Shown here: piece by piece, positions 29,414-41,224 of the stretch | Layout: every line of letters starts with the position of its first letter | Position numbering within the stretch: position 1 is the first letter of the stretch | NCBI RefSeq assembly: GCF_036373705.1 | Contig: NW_027102659.1 | Span: 496,001 to 560,000, forward strand | Reading direction: 5' to 3' | DNA from: Amia ocellicauda | Lineage: Eukaryota > Chordata > Actinopteri > Amiiformes > Amiidae | Length of the DNA: 64,000 nucleotides | Translations under genes and position numbers: made by a program | Notes under the pieces: generated by a model | What the model saw: the letters and a program-made list of their open reading frames with translations, nothing else | The model's database searches: none | What the model was told of the DNA's origin: nothing

Positions 29414-32400
29414 GTGAACTCCTCTGATGTCCCAATGAACCTGGAACTATTACAAATGATAAATGATTTAAATAACCCCCAATTACCACCGATAGAATGT
29501 GAATTAACACACTTACCGGTGAACCCCGACCTGTTACAGATGGTCAATGATCTAAATAACCACCTCCCACCGGTAGCGCTTATAGAGGTTCACCCCCTAG
29601 TTCACCCCGATTTGTTTGAAATGGTGGAGGCTTTGGAGGAGCTACCCCGACCAAATTCTGCCCCTATTATAAATGATTTGAGACAATTAGAACACAGGAT
29701 GGCGGCAGAAGCAGCCATCACTATAGAGGAGGGTCTTGACATTAACCGGTTGGATATCTTTGAAGGACTTTTACAGGCTTTAAATGAGCCTCCTCAAAAA
29801 GGGGGTTTTGTAGATGTCAGCAGTGGGGGTGTTCGGAATGTGGAGGGTTCTGAGACTGATAAGGCTGTGGAGGACATGCTCTGTGAGAATGTAGGGGGTG
29901 AAGGCTTGGTTCAAAATGATGATGTGTCCAAGAGTACCAGTGATCCCGTGATTATAGATAGACCGGCCTATAACAATTTTGAAATGATTCAGCGTTTTAC
30001 TTTTGCAGAACTTTTAAATTGTGACAATTATGCAGAAATATTTGTCAACATACACGAGGCCTTGCAGAAAATGCTTGAACAGGTTCAGACCTCGAGATGT
30101 TGTACAGTTAGAACTCAGAGGGGATGCTTTGTTTAGCAACCTATCTGCAATGCTGAGTGGAGATAATTTAGATGTCTGGCTAAAATCGAAGCGTTATTGC
30201 AAAGTAACGCAGCCATCTTAGCTGATGAAAGTCTGTCTCTGGTAATGAATGTGGTTCGTAACCCTGAGGGTGGGGCGCTTAGAAGACTGTCGAAATGCTT
30301 GAAGAACGACATAATTAGGACCAAGCTCAGGCAATTAGTGGTGAGTTCCAGTGGGGACAATAAGCTCTGTTTTGCTTACAGTTTAATAAAACTACTCACC
30401 CCCGACATGCCTGAACCCCAAGCTCTGCAAGAGGCTTTAATGCTTCATCAGAGGGCCGGCTTAAACTCTCAACAGATGGTTGCCTTTTCAGACATTACCA
30501 AGTTTGAGGAGTTGTTGTCTTTAAAAATTGTTGTGTGGTACCGTTGTGAGGTAAAGGAAGTATTTGTTAAATTTCAGACACATCCTGAAACCCATACACA
30601 GACACTGTTTCTCTTCCTAGGTGATAGACATTAATTTGGAATAAAGAGTTTGACGGCTTTTTTGGGTTGTTCGTATGTTTGTCATTGGTGTTATAAGGCC
30701 TTCAATGATAAGCTTAAGCACCGCTGTGACGGTTACTGTAACGTCTGTTTCAATCCGCAATGTCGTAAGGGTTTGGCCCCTACCATCCAATGTAAAGATT
30801 GCTTAAGGATTTGTCTCTCAACGTTCTGTTTTTCCGAGCATAAGGTACAGAGGGCCGCTGCTGAGGGGGTTAAAAAACTGAGTTATTGTGATCAAACTAA
30901 ATATTGCCCGCAGTGTTGCCTCCAGTACCATTTTCATGAGGTTAAACCACACAAATGTCTGGAGCCGAGATGCAGGATCTGTAATGCTGATTTAACCTCG
31001 GGGTCCGAACACCAGTGCTTTATTCAGCCGGTTAAAAAGGAGCCGCCGCACAACCGGTATGTCTTTTTTGCTTTTGAATGCCGGCAAGAAAACGGGGTCC
31101 ACGTTGCTAATTATATACACTGTATTGACATGTTGGATCGTGAGTGGTCAGCTAGCGGTGAGAGTTGTGTCAGGGATTTCTTTACGCGGTATCGCGGTCC
31201 AAAATACCTCAATTACACATTTATTGCCCACAATGCTAAGGGTTATGATTCTTACATTTTGATGAAGTATCTGGTGGAAAATGGGGTGACCCCAAAAATA
31301 ATAGCTCAGGGTAGCAAGATCATGTGTTTCACCGACGAAGCTTTCAACTAACGTTACATAGACTCGTTAAATTTCCTCCCCATGAAATTGAGCGCTTTGC
31401 CTAAGGCTCTGGGTTTTGAGGCTCAGAAGAAAGGTTGGTTCTGCCATTTTTTTAATACTAAGGACACTCAAAATTATCGAGGGTCCTACCCGCCCGCCTC
31501 TTATTATGGGGTTGATACTATGATGTCTCATGAGAGGGAGGAATTCTTTAAATGGTACAATACGGTTAAGTGAGGTGTTTTTGATTTCCGAGAAGAGATG
31601 GCCGCTTATTGTAAAAATGATGTGGTGATCCTTAAAGAAGCCTGTGTGCGTTTCTGCGCCGAGGTTATCAACACATCGGGTCTCGACCCTTTGCAAAGTG
31701 TGACCATAGTGTCTCTCTGCATGAAAATGTATCGGTCCAATTTCTTGCAGAGAAACACTATAGCGGTCACCACTTCTGACAACTATCGTGCTAGACAAAA
31801 TAACTTTTCGACTGTCTCCATACAGTGGCTGGAATACCTGAGTGCCCGGGATAACATATTCATCAGACATGCTTTAAATCAAGGGGAAGTCAAAATGGGG
31901 CCTTACTACTTAGACGGTTTTAGCGACGTGTTCGGGCGGCGTACCGCTTATGAGTTTGCTGGTTGTATTTACCATGGCTGTCCTCAGTGCTTCGACCCAA
32001 ACACCTTTAACCCCGAATCACAAAAACTCTGCGGTGATATCTACTATGATTTCCAGGAACGAATTGAAACTTTAAAAAACACCTATGGTTTGAACGTGCT
32101 GGTGATTTGGGAACACGAGTGGACGACCCTGAAGCAACAGGATGCGGGGGTACAATGGTTTATGGAAACCTTGGACTTTCCTGAATGTCTAGAGCCCCGG
32201 GATGCGTTATTTGGGGGTCGTACCAATGCCCTCTGTTTACATTATGAGGTAAAGGAGGGTGAGAGAGTAGATTACTATGATTTCACCAGTCTGTACCCTT
32301 ATGTCAACAAGACCAAAATGTACCCGGTGGGGCGTCCAACCATTGTTTATCGTGACTTTCTCGAAATCGGACATTACTTTAGTTTGATCAAAGTCACCAT

Positions 32401-33535
32401 GTACCCTCCTCGCGAGCTGTTCTTACCCGTGTTGCCTTACAGGTGTTCAGGAAAATTGATGTTCCCTCTGTGTAGAACGTGTGTGGAAACTGAAAATCAA
32501 ACTACCTCTTGTCTGCACAGTGATGAAGAGAGAGCGCTGACGGGTGTCTGGTGTAGCATTGAGCTTGACAAGGCGGTGGAGAAAGGTTACAGAGTCGGTA
32601 AGGTGTATGAGGTTTGGCATTTTTCTGAAAAAACTGATACTCTTTTTGCTGATTACATTATGACCCATCTGAAAGGGAAACAGGAGGCATCGGGCTATCC
32701 CTCATGGTGTGTTGACTCCGCGGCCAAAGAGCGATACGTTCAGCAATATTTTGAAAAGGAAGGGATCCGTCTAGAGCCGGGGAACATAACTGTAAACCCC
32801 GCCAAGAGACAAATGTCCAAACTGATTTTAAACAGTCTGTGGGGTAAGTTTGGGGAAAGAAATTACCGTCTAAACACAACCTTGATTAAAACCCCTGAAC
32901 TGTTCATAGAATTTATGTTTTCCAAACAACATGCAGTATCACACTTTCAATTCTTAAATGACCACGTGGCACAGGTCCAGTGGAGGGCCCCTAAAGATTT
33001 CCCCACCAAACAGGGGAACGTTAATGTTTTCATAGCGGATTTTACCTCGGCTTACGCCCGGCTTGAACTGTACAACTTAATGGATCAGTTGCAGGAACGC
33101 ACGCTCTATCATGATACTGACTCTGTAATCTTTGTCACCAGGCCAGGGGATTGGGTCCCTCCCCTCGGGGACTACCTTGGGGAGTTAACGAGCGAACTAG
33201 ATCCTCAGGACCACATAGTGGAGTTTGTTTCAGGGGGTCCTAAGACTTACGCATACAGAACGGCTGCGGGTAAGACCTGTATGAAAGTTAAGGGTTTCAC
33301 TCTGAACCATTGTAACAACAAGCTCATTAACATCAAGTCTCTGACGACCCTGGTAGAAAGTTTTGTAACCGAGAAAGACGCGCCTCCTCGTGAGATTATT
33401 ACAGCCGGAAATCAGATCTATCGCAATAAAAAGGGGTACACGTTGGAAAATAGATCACTAAACAAACGGTTCAGGGTGGTGTACAATAAAAGAGTGTTGA
33501 AGACTGATTATACCACTCTGCCTTATGGATATTAG
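29414..33535 (+). pseudogene. Protein-primed DNA polymerase B (P4)
   Basis: This is the Polinton family B polymerase that would copy the linear element from protein-primed ends. The order is: an acidic N-terminal extension (29414 to about 30130); a conserved Polinton pol domain (GDNKLCFAYSLIKLL, about 30350); a Cys/His-rich zinc region (about 30660-31030); 3'-5' exonuclease motifs (FIAHNAKGYDSYIL near 31220; YCKNDV near 31607); polymerase motif A YYDFTSLYP (near 32275); motif B KLILNSLWGKFGE (near 32818); and motif C YHDTDS (near 33107). It is broken about four times. The front may be spliced, so the true start is unsure. Confidence 0.9.
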
Positions 33536-34196
33536 CGGTGGTTTTGAAAACAGACTTCAACACCCTTTCTCCTGTATTATAGCCGGTCCCTCCAATTCGG
33601 GGAAGAGCTATCTTATAAAGAACATCATAGAAGATGTGGACGCAACCGTGTCCCAAGCTCTTGACAACATAGTGTGGTGTTTCTCTTGCTGGCAACCTCT
33701 CTACGATGATTTGGCTTCGAAAAAAAATAATCTGAAATTTGTGCAAGGTCTCCCCGCCTCGTTGTGTGGCGATGACTTGTTCCCGCCCGGTAATACTAAC
33801 CTAGTGATCCTTGATGACCTGATGGAGCAGGCCGGTGACAACAGTGAAGTGGAAAAAGCTTTCACAAAGTACACTCATCATAGGAATTTAAGTATTATTT
33901 ATTTAGTTCAAAATCTATTTTTTCAAGGTAAAAAAAGCCGCACTATTAATTTATATGCCAATTATATAATTCTTTTTAAAAACCCCAGAGATAAACTACA
34001 GGTCACCGTCTTGGCTCGTCAAATGTACCCTAACCAGACCAAGTTCTTTTTGGAGGCATTTGAGGATGCCACCAAAAAACCCTACGGGTACTTGATTGCG
34101 GAATTAAATGCACAAACCCCAGAAGACTTTCGCCTAAGAACAGGTTTGTGCCCGCACGATTGGCCGGCAGTCTATGTGCTAAAGAAAAGGAAATAA
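33525..34196 (+). CDS. FtsK/HerA-type packaging ATPase (P4)
   Basis: The product is 223 residues and looks whole. It is the A32-like genome packaging ATPase shared by Polintons, adintoviruses, virophages and poxviruses. Walker A GPSNSGKS lies at residues 21-28, Walker B LVILDDLM at 83-90, and a sensor-like IIYLVQN at about 104-110. The ATG at 33525 overlaps the polymerase end by 11 bases. It would pump element DNA into capsids using ATP. Confidence 0.92.
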   Translation: MDISGGFENRLQHPFSCIIAGPSNSGKSYLIKNIIEDVDATVSQALDNIVWCFSCWQPLYDDLASKKNNLKFVQGLPASLCGDDLFPPGNTNLVILDDLMEQAGDNSEVEKAFTKYTHHRNLSIIYLVQNLFFQGKKSRTINLYANYIILFKNPRDKLQVTVLARQMYPNQTKFFLEAFEDATKKPYGYLIAELNAQTPEDFRLRTGLCPHDWPAVYVLKKRK

Positions 34197-34202
34197 ATAA
34201 GA

Positions 34203-34538
34203 ATGTCTGTTCGGATTAAAAGAAATCTGCCGCTTTTGCAAATGTTATTTGAGAGGAGCCCGCGCCATAGGAAAGCTGTGCTGGCAGGGGCCCCCTCGGA
34301 TTTGATCGAGTCCCTGTGTGAAATAGCTTTTAACATCTTACGCGGTAATATACCCCTAACCCCTTCTCAACATTCTAAACTCAAAAAACAAAAAGCGGTT
34401 ATCAAGATCATCGCTAATAAGAAGTATTCTATTAAAAGAAAAAGAAAGAAGATTAATCAAACCGGGGGTTTTATAGGACCGCTGTTGAGCATAGCCGTGC
34501 CTTTCCTAACCAGTCTTCTAGCTTCCAGAGTGGGTTAA
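34203..34538 (+). CDS. Conserved Polinton protein PY-like, small basic (P4)
   Basis: The product is 111 residues with the family pattern RHRKAVLAGAPSDLIESLCEIAFNIL, then LTPSQHSKLKKQK, a basic KRKRKK patch, and a C-terminal hydrophobic GGFIGPLLSIAVPFLTSLLA. The same layout recurs in animal Polintons. The hydrophobic tail suggests a membrane-active or core protein (inference). It starts 6 bases after the ATPase stop. Confidence 0.78.
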   Translation: MSVRIKRNLPLLQMLFERSPRHRKAVLAGAPSDLIESLCEIAFNILRGNIPLTPSQHSKLKKQKAVIKIIANKKYSIKRKRKKINQTGGFIGPLLSIAVPFLTSLLASRVG

Positions 34539-34540
34539 TA

Positions 34541-35284
34541 ATGGAATATGCTCAGAAAATGTTTTTGATCCCTCAGGAGCAGCTTGAGAAACTGAGAAAA
34601 AATGTTGTCGGGCCAGAGCCCATTAGACAAACGGCCGAAAACAACCTGGACTCTGAAATGAAAGCTATACAGGCCAGGGCCGATTTAAATCAGTATTCCA
34701 AAGCCCAGTTGTATACCAACACGTTACAGCGCTACCTCCGTCTGGTTAGACAGGGTGAAAAAGATCAAAACATTTTAACTTTAACCATGGCCTCTCAAGA
34801 AAATGGTTCTGGGGCTGATGCGGGGGGAACGGTTGATAAAGATGTTGCGGTGACCGAACCTGTAGAGAGTTCAGAGGGAGATGTTGTAACGGATGTTTTG
34901 AGAAACATGCCGGCCAGAAGCAAAAGACATGCACAATATATCCTGCACAAAATGGTTCAGAAACCGCGGGTAACGGCTTGGAATGAACAGGGTGAATTTG
35001 TTTTTAAAGGACTACTGATCAAAGGTTCACACATGTTCGATTTGTTGAAGAGTGTCACTAGCACTAATAAGGTACCCGATAGTCGCCGACCTGTAGGCTG
35101 GAATGCTTTCCTACAGGCGATGGCCTGTCTGAACATGCCCCAATCAACAGTTCCTAACCAGGAAACGCGACAAAAAATCCGTCTGTGTAAAGAGGTGGAG
35201 CCTGATCTGACTCCGATATCTCATTACTCTGACCGTGCTGAGCGACCATCCTCAGGATCTATCCATTGTTGGGAAGCTTATTAA
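34541..35284 (+). CDS. Conserved Polinton protein PX-like (P4)
   Basis: This is a whole-looking gene of 247 residues with ATG at 34541, two bases after the preceding stop. The N-terminus MEYAQKMFLIPQEQLEKLRKN leads to a charged helical region (SEMKAIQARADLNQYSKAQLYTNTLQRYL) and a low-complexity Gly/Glu linker. The conserved C-terminal domain is WNEQGEFVFKGLLIKGSHMFDLL. It is widespread in Polintons, with unknown activity. It closes the rightward gene series. Confidence 0.78.
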   Translation: MEYAQKMFLIPQEQLEKLRKNVVGPEPIRQTAENNLDSEMKAIQARADLNQYSKAQLYTNTLQRYLRLVRQGEKDQNILTLTMASQENGSGADAGGTVDKDVAVTEPVESSEGDVVTDVLRNMPARSKRHAQYILHKMVQKPRVTAWNEQGEFVFKGLLIKGSHMFDLLKSVTSTNKVPDSRRPVGWNAFLQAMACLNMPQSTVPNQETRQKIRLCKEVEPDLTPISHYSDRAERPSSGSIHCWEAY

Positions 35285-35463
35285 TCTCATGTTTTTATTT
35301 GTCTCCCCTGTAAATAATGACCCGACAAACAATTTTTTATTTTTATTTTTTATTTTTCAAATGTTGTACATTTATTTATACCATAACCCCTGCTTTGTAT
35401 AAGAATTGTGTTGAATAAAAACAAAACTAATGATTCAAAGGCTGTTTTCATTATTTTTTCACC
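35285..35463. terminator. Convergent polyadenylation region (P4)
   Basis: AATAAA on the plus strand lies at 35414, and several minus-strand signals (TTTATT) lie between about 35335 and 35380. It separates the two converging gene series. Confidence 0.65.
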
Positions 35464-36036
35464 TTAACACGCATGACATCTTTTAAAATCCTCACAAGAA
35501 CACCCCATCTGTATACACGGCTGGCTAGGGTCGTAAGTCATTGTGTTATAAGGGGGGGTCCACAGTGTCCTGACAAACTCTGCCACTTTTTTATAATTTT
35601 GGCCTAAATCCTCACTGTACAAGGCCATAATATCGGGGTATGACCTTCCTTTAGATCTATGAAATAAGAAAAACACACAGTGTTGACCACAAGTGAAGGT
35701 CTGAAGACTTTGTACTTGACGACCGCTGTAAATGGTTTCTTGACAGTTGTTGAGCAGAAAGTTATTGATCTTCCGAGGGAAAGGTCTGAAATCCGGGGGG
35801 TTTGCATAGGAATCAAAAAATTCACCACGGTGGTCCTCCCTTAGATAAATAGCCAGCCAATGTTCTCCGGGCATATTTTTAGGGTGTGTGTTGATTATGT
35901 ACATTGCAGGTAAATTCTTGATCTTAAATTTAGGCAGCTGATCGCAGGTGTAGACTCCTTGAAACAGTTTCCGTGAGCTGGCCAGGGCATTCATGATGTG
36001 GTTGAGCTCTCTGGTGTTCATTTTAATAATAATCAT
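35464..36036 (-). CDS. Adenain-like cysteine protease (P4)
   Basis: The product is 190 residues, identical to P1. It has His59 (GEHW), Asp75 (FFDSY), Gln109 and Cys116 (VQSLQTFTC), the adenain catalytic order and spacing. This is the maturation protease for capsid and core proteins. The frame looks whole. Confidence 0.92.
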   Translation of the reverse strand: MIIIKMNTRELNHIMNALASSRKLFQGVYTCDQLPKFKIKNLPAMYIINTHPKNMPGEHWLAIYLREDHRGEFFDSYANPPDFRPFPRKINNFLLNNCQETIYSGRQVQSLQTFTCGQHCVFFLFHRSKGRSYPDIMALYSEDLGQNYKKVAEFVRTLWTPPYNTMTYDPSQPCIQMGCSCEDFKRCHAC

Positions 36037-37332
36037 ACATAACGTTTCTCCTCTGATTCACCTCAATAATGTTGTCAAACACTGCATACACGACCATATT
36101 TACAGTGCGTGGTAGAGGCTGCTTGAAACGCATCTCCAAACGCATATTGCCCGTCTTCATCAGTGAAAAATGTTGTCCACACTCTTCGTCAGGGGTCAGG
36201 TTGAAACCGTACAGGGTGTAACCGCTGCAGTATTCCCGGCGATCGATCAGCCGGGAGTTTGATCCTTGAGATGGCGACCCGTAGCCAGTACTACACTGTC
36301 ATATTCACGAACCACATTGCCGTTTTCAAAGTCAGGTTGAAAAGGTCTGGATGGAACCTGCACACCATCGACGTACAACGCTATAAATTCCGCGTTATAA
36401 TGTTTAAAGTTAAAGGGGTTCTTGTTGTAAACCCCGGTAAATGCATCATTATCCACGAGACCTATAATAACCTGTTTTGGGAGCTGTCCTAGAAACAGAT
36501 TTTCCTGGTTCATCACCCGTGTCCCTGCGGGGATACTGTGGACTTTCATATAGACTCTTTCGATCGGGTACTTGGCGTTTGCCGTCATTAACGCCTGCGC
36601 GTGTCCTAGTTTAACCGCCGGGGAGACGGACACTTTTTTCACAAACAGCGAGGCCGATAATATGGTCAGTTTATATTTTTCAGTATCAGGGGTCATCAGA
36701 CAAAAAGCACTTTTACTACGGATCATTTTAATTTTAATGTCTACCCCGTTGAGCATGAGTTTTTCTTGGAAAAATATGTCTGCATGGATATGCCCCATTA
36801 GCTCAAAGGTCCTCCCTTCTGTTGAAAAGGCCGTTCTTTTTTGCAAACCCTTATTGAGTCCCTCTGGATCCTTGTCGTCCATAGCTTCCGGGATGTCTTT
36901 GAAGAAAAGGCCGGGGTTGAACTGTTTGCTTAGGGTCTCCTCACTATAATTAAGTATACACTCCATCATGGCTCTATAGGGGTAAGTATTGCTGCTTTGA
37001 CTAATGAGCCGATTTCCCAGGGTCACATCCACCTGTGAAAACATGGTGGCCACCGGGTAATTGATGACCCCAGCGTTGGTCGTCTTCTCGATTGCATCGC
37101 CATCCTCATCAGTCACTTTACAGTTCATTAAAATAAATGTGTTATTCAAATCAATATAATCCTCGCCATTGCCAGCTATAAAAAACTCCAGAGGGGCCGT
37201 GTCTGAAATTGCAGAAAGAGGGGGAATCTCTACATATATGATCTTATCTATACTCGTTTGAGTGTATGGAACTGTAAACAGATCCAGTTCTGATTTGACG
37301 CATTCTTCCGATAGACTGTGGACAAAAGACAT
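36023..37332 (-). pseudogene. Polinton major capsid protein, double jelly roll (P4)
   Basis: It is identical in reading to P1. The opening block CVKSELDLFTVPYTQTSIDK and the SQVDVTLGNRLISQSSNTYPYR block identify the family. It is broken about once, and most of the gene is open. Confidence 0.88.
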
Positions 37333-37334
37333 GT

Positions 37335-37823
37335 TTAAAAGATGTATCCTGAGGCTCTATTTTTCTTTCTTTGAGACTTTCTTTTTGCAGGTTTTTTCTT
37401 GTGCTGCTTCCTTCTCCGAGTGTTTCCACGATATGTTGGAGAATGAGAGATTCTTCGTTTTTTGTTAGCCACGGATCTTTGTCGCCCCCTGGTGGACACA
37501 TGCTGTTTCTTCTTTTACCCCCCTCCTCGCCATTACCATGAGACCCGAACCCTCCTGATGCTCATGGCTAGCTGCCCGGTTCATAACATTGGTGAACACG
37601 TCACTAACAATATTTTTAGCCGCTGATTTCAAGTGGGGTCTGGCTATAGCAAAGCCTCTCTTAAGCAGGGGTATGGCCATTCTAAAGAGACCACGAAAGA
37701 GTCCTCCTAGACCGGCGCCATACATTGTGGGGGCTCCTACAATACCGGGCAAGCCGTTCCATCTTGCATCTTGTAATAATCCACATAGGCGCTAGGATCT
37801 ACATAACCCCTCGAGGTAGCCAT
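37335..37823 (-). pseudogene. Small basic capsid/core protein, pVI/pX-like (P4)
   Basis: The Gly-rich amphipathic segment and basic tail are as in P2, and the gene is broken about once. It lies between the penton and major capsid genes with 1-3 base gaps, so one late transcript is likely. Confidence 0.7.
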
Positions 37824-37824
37824 T

Positions 37825-38557
37825 TTAATAATGTACAAACTGTTTCAGGGGTCGAAAATGTAGTTTGACATTAACTTTAACGAAGCGGAAGGGTACGTTG
37901 ATATTCTGATCCGATTTTACTTCGATCGTGATGTTGTCAAAGTGGGTCTTTGAGACTGGTACGTAGTGTGGTTTGTCATAAGTAATTGTGACCATGTCAT
38001 TGCTTTTACCTTTATTAAGTACATTTCTCAAAAGGGGGACATAACTATCCCCGACCCTCTGGTGGGTTATGATATCCGTATACACATAAAGAGTGTAAAA
38101 GCCGCCCCACCACTTCTGAGAACCTGCTCTCTGTGTCAGAATAGAACCCAAATATACGCCCCAGTTGGCCGCTGGTTTGAATGCTAATACCTGGTTTTGA
38201 CACCTTGTACACTCTGTTTTTAATAGGGTTGTAATATAGCTTGATGTTGGGGGTGCCTTCTGAGAACTGTTTATGCATCTCATCTAATATTTTATCCACA
38301 TTGTCATAATAACCTCCTTGTATCGTGAATGTCCATTGACTCTTTTTAACATCATCAAAAATGGCGAAGGTGGCATCCTTATCTTGTAAAACAGCCCAAG
38401 TGTAAGGATACTGTATTTCCGCCAACCCCACTTCCCACGACCCCCTTAGATCTATAGATTTTCCAAATTGTACCGTGTAACTGGATATTTCATTTTTAGG
38501 ATATATATCGAGAGAGGCATTACTGGGTAGAGTCACGTAGAAGCCTCCTGATTCCAT
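37825..38557 (-). pseudogene. Penton-like minor capsid protein (P4)
   Basis: The single-jelly-roll vertex protein starts MESGGFYVTLPSNAS. It is broken about once and identical in reading to P1. Confidence 0.83.
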
Positions 38558-38603
38558 CTTGAGAATCGAAAGTAATGCCCCCAACACACCCGCGGGCATG
38601 TTG

Positions 38604-39713
38604 TTATAAGGATTGAATATCGCAAACCTGTTGTTCCGGGACCCAACTATTGAACTTTTCAGGCCATCCAAGCCATTTCATCAACACATATTTTTTCCGG
38701 TTCTGGGTTTTTTCAGCTAATATCTTTTCAACTCTGTATACACTGTCTTTACCCACAATAATTTTTTGTAACTCGGCTTCGTAAAACGTTCCTTCTATAT
38801 CCTCCCTGTCATAGTCTTTTAACCGGTACACGGGGGGGTCTCTAGCCAACTGTTCGGTAACTGTAAAATATTCGTCAGAAAATGTTTCTTCATAACCTTT
38901 GGCAAAAGTACTCCTTAGCTTTGAAACGCGAACCACATCACCGATGTTGAACTAATAAGTAGTTTTTCCCTTCTTAATAAATGGTCGGTATAATTTTTTA
39001 TAGACCTTAAAAGAATTACTTTGATCAACATCTAAAGGCTTCATTTTAATACTGGTGTGATACCCTTGGTTGTAAGCATCGATAAAATCTTGAACTTTAT
39101 CAAAATACTTGAACGTGTTGACCGCTGTAAAATATCTCCACATTTTGGTCTTTATGGTGCGGTTAAACCTCTCCACTACCGATGCCCTAAGCTCATTACC
39201 GGTGGTGAAATGATGTATTTTGTGTCTCTTCAGTAGATTCTGAAATTCTCTGTTGAGAAACTCTTTTCCTTTATCAGTCTGCAGTTTTTTAGGACATCGA
39301 CCCTGGGACAATATATCCTCAAAGGCCCTTGTCACCGCCCGACCTGTTTTATTATGTAGAATGCGAGCCCAGGCATATTTTGATAACACATCGATACACA
39401 TCAACATCAATTTGTGACCATTGTTATGTTTTGATAAATTTGACATATCGACTAGATCCATTTGCCATTGTGAATCTATGTCAGTTGCATATACGCGGTT
39501 TCTTTTAAAGTTAATCCTGAGAGGTTTATGTAAGGTATAGGCGTCTTGTTCTCGTAACCATTCTGAAACAACCACATCATTAACCTTCACTCCGGCCTCA
39601 GCGAGTCCTCTTTGAAAACCCTTCTTACCCGCCAAACCCCCAATCTTGGCTGGGTTGTAGTATAGTTCCTGCATTTGGGGAGCTTGCCGAGTCATTCTGT
39701 CAAATAACCACAC
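38604..39713 (-). pseudogene. Polinton integrase with chromodomain (P4)
   Basis: The rve core with all three acidic residues and the C-terminal chromodomain can be read, and the gene is broken about once. The P2 and P5 copies are open over the same length. Confidence 0.88.
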
Positions 39714-39733
39714 AGACCCACACTATGCGCAAA

Positions 39734-39756
39734 GTTTTTATACAAGGTTTTTTATT
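39734..39756 (-). promoter_or_regulatory. TATA box of integrase unit overlapping upstream poly(A) signal (P4)
   Basis: Minus-strand AATAAA (39751-39756) is followed by TATAAAAAC (39734-39742). It sits at the boundary between the accessory-gene unit and the integrase/capsid unit and is conserved in all copies. Confidence 0.5.
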
Positions 39757-39867
39757 CAACTTCAGGAGAGCAGATACCACTTTTTAGACATTTGAGAAAA
39801 GTATAACATACACAACAATTTTTTCTACGGTCCAGACAAAAATAAATCAGATGATTGGTTACTTGAT

Positions 39868-40260
39868 CTATATCAACAAATATACCTGTTTCTTTATCTT
39901 GTAGGCACACACCTCAGTTACATATGTAAATAAAACAACAATATGACCTATTTTAAAAGTAAACAGAGGTGTATTAAACATGCTCAGTAAAAGGTCATAC
40001 AGATGTTGATGAAATGGCCTAATATCATTCTTGGCCCCCTTGAGCCCTTCATCCCAGTGTTCGTACCCCCCGGTCTTTGTTACAGCAGCCATTCACTTTT
40101 CCAGGTTTGAAAGTTGATCCTCATCGATGGTTAAATCTGTAGAGAAAAGGCTCGCGTTGGCTACTTTTCTGTCAAGCACATGGTGTAATAGCGCTCTCAG
40201 GTTAGCTGCTGAGTGTTGATGACAGAACCAGTTGCAGAAGCAGTCCAGAACATTCCCCAT
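39868..40260 (-). pseudogene. Accessory gene A, possibly Bcl-2-like (P4)
   Basis: It is the same as in P1: about 130 codons, with a Cys-rich start and a BH1-like FKIGHIVVLFTYVTEVC. It is broken about once. Confidence 0.5.
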
Positions 40261-40272
40261 GTTCAAAGTCCC

Positions 40273-41121
40273 TTAGTTCAGGTCAGAGTCTGAATCAGTG
40301 GCGTAGATGTCGAATTCTTCGTCGCTGCCCCCAGCTTTAACTTCTTTACGGAAGAAATAAGCTTTTAGCTTGCCAGCGGTTTTTCTACTCGGCTCATCCA
40401 GGTCATTGAGCAGCTGCCCAAGTTTCTCTATTATAAACGGCTCCTTTTTCAGCTCCAGCAAAATCTCATCTATGATTTTCTGGACTTGTCCCACAGTGAC
40501 ATGTATGTGGGAGTAAGAGAGCGCCTTGATTAGTGCCGGTTTCAGCCACGGTTTGTTCAGTCTTCTGTAAAACACGTTGAAATAGAACAGGAAATAGTAA
40601 CGGTCTGGTTCAAACAAACAACTGTGTCTCAACTGACTGGGGTGATTCACTTCACACCCCCGACAGACTTCATTCAGAGCTCGGTCGATGAGAGCACTCA
40701 GAATATACACCAGGGTGCTTTTAACCACTCTGCTTACTTGGTCACATACCCCGGGCAAAAATCCTGCGTCTTCATCACGCCCCCGGGACAGTCCGATGCT
40801 CATTGGGTCGCCTGGTGGTTTGTGGGGTGTTTCTCCATCCATTGGACTGACCCCCTCCTGAGACGCACAGACGGTAGACAGTTCGGCAAAATCAAGGCCC
40901 TCCATGAGCTCCAGAGGCTGGGGATCCCCGAGACTCATTTGGACATCCATCGCACCGCATGTTGTTTCGTCCTGAGGGACCGGGGTCTGAGGTCTTGGAG
41001 AGTAACCACAGTCAAAGGGTTCCAGAGTGTATACAAAATCTGGGGAATAGAACCAGGGGTGATCCCGGGTTTGAAGAGGCCTGTAGAGCCTGTCGACGTC
41101 CGCAGCTTTCGGGTAAGACAT
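40273..41121 (-). CDS. Accessory gene B, unknown protein with Cys/His motif (P4)
   Basis: This open frame of 282 residues from ATG 41121 is identical to P1, with the C-x2-C-x3-H-x5-H-x-C motif and acidic tail. It is unrecognised. Confidence 0.6.
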   Translation of the reverse strand: MSYPKAADVDRLYRPLQTRDHPWFYSPDFVYTLEPFDCGYSPRPQTPVPQDETTCGAMDVQMSLGDPQPLELMEGLDFAELSTVCASQEGVSPMDGETPHKPPGDPMSIGLSRGRDEDAGFLPGVCDQVSRVVKSTLVYILSALIDRALNEVCRGCEVNHPSQLRHSCLFEPDRYYFLFYFNVFYRRLNKPWLKPALIKALSYSHIHVTVGQVQKIIDEILLELKKEPFIIEKLGQLLNDLDEPSRKTAGKLKAYFFRKEVKAGGSDEEFDIYATDSDSDLN

Positions 41122-41224
41122 TCTCTTTAATTTTAAACCATGAATGAATTGTTGCACCTTTTATCCTATCTCTTCACTACGTCACGACACACCGCCCTCT
41201 TAGAAGAGAGTAGCCCCTGAGCCG

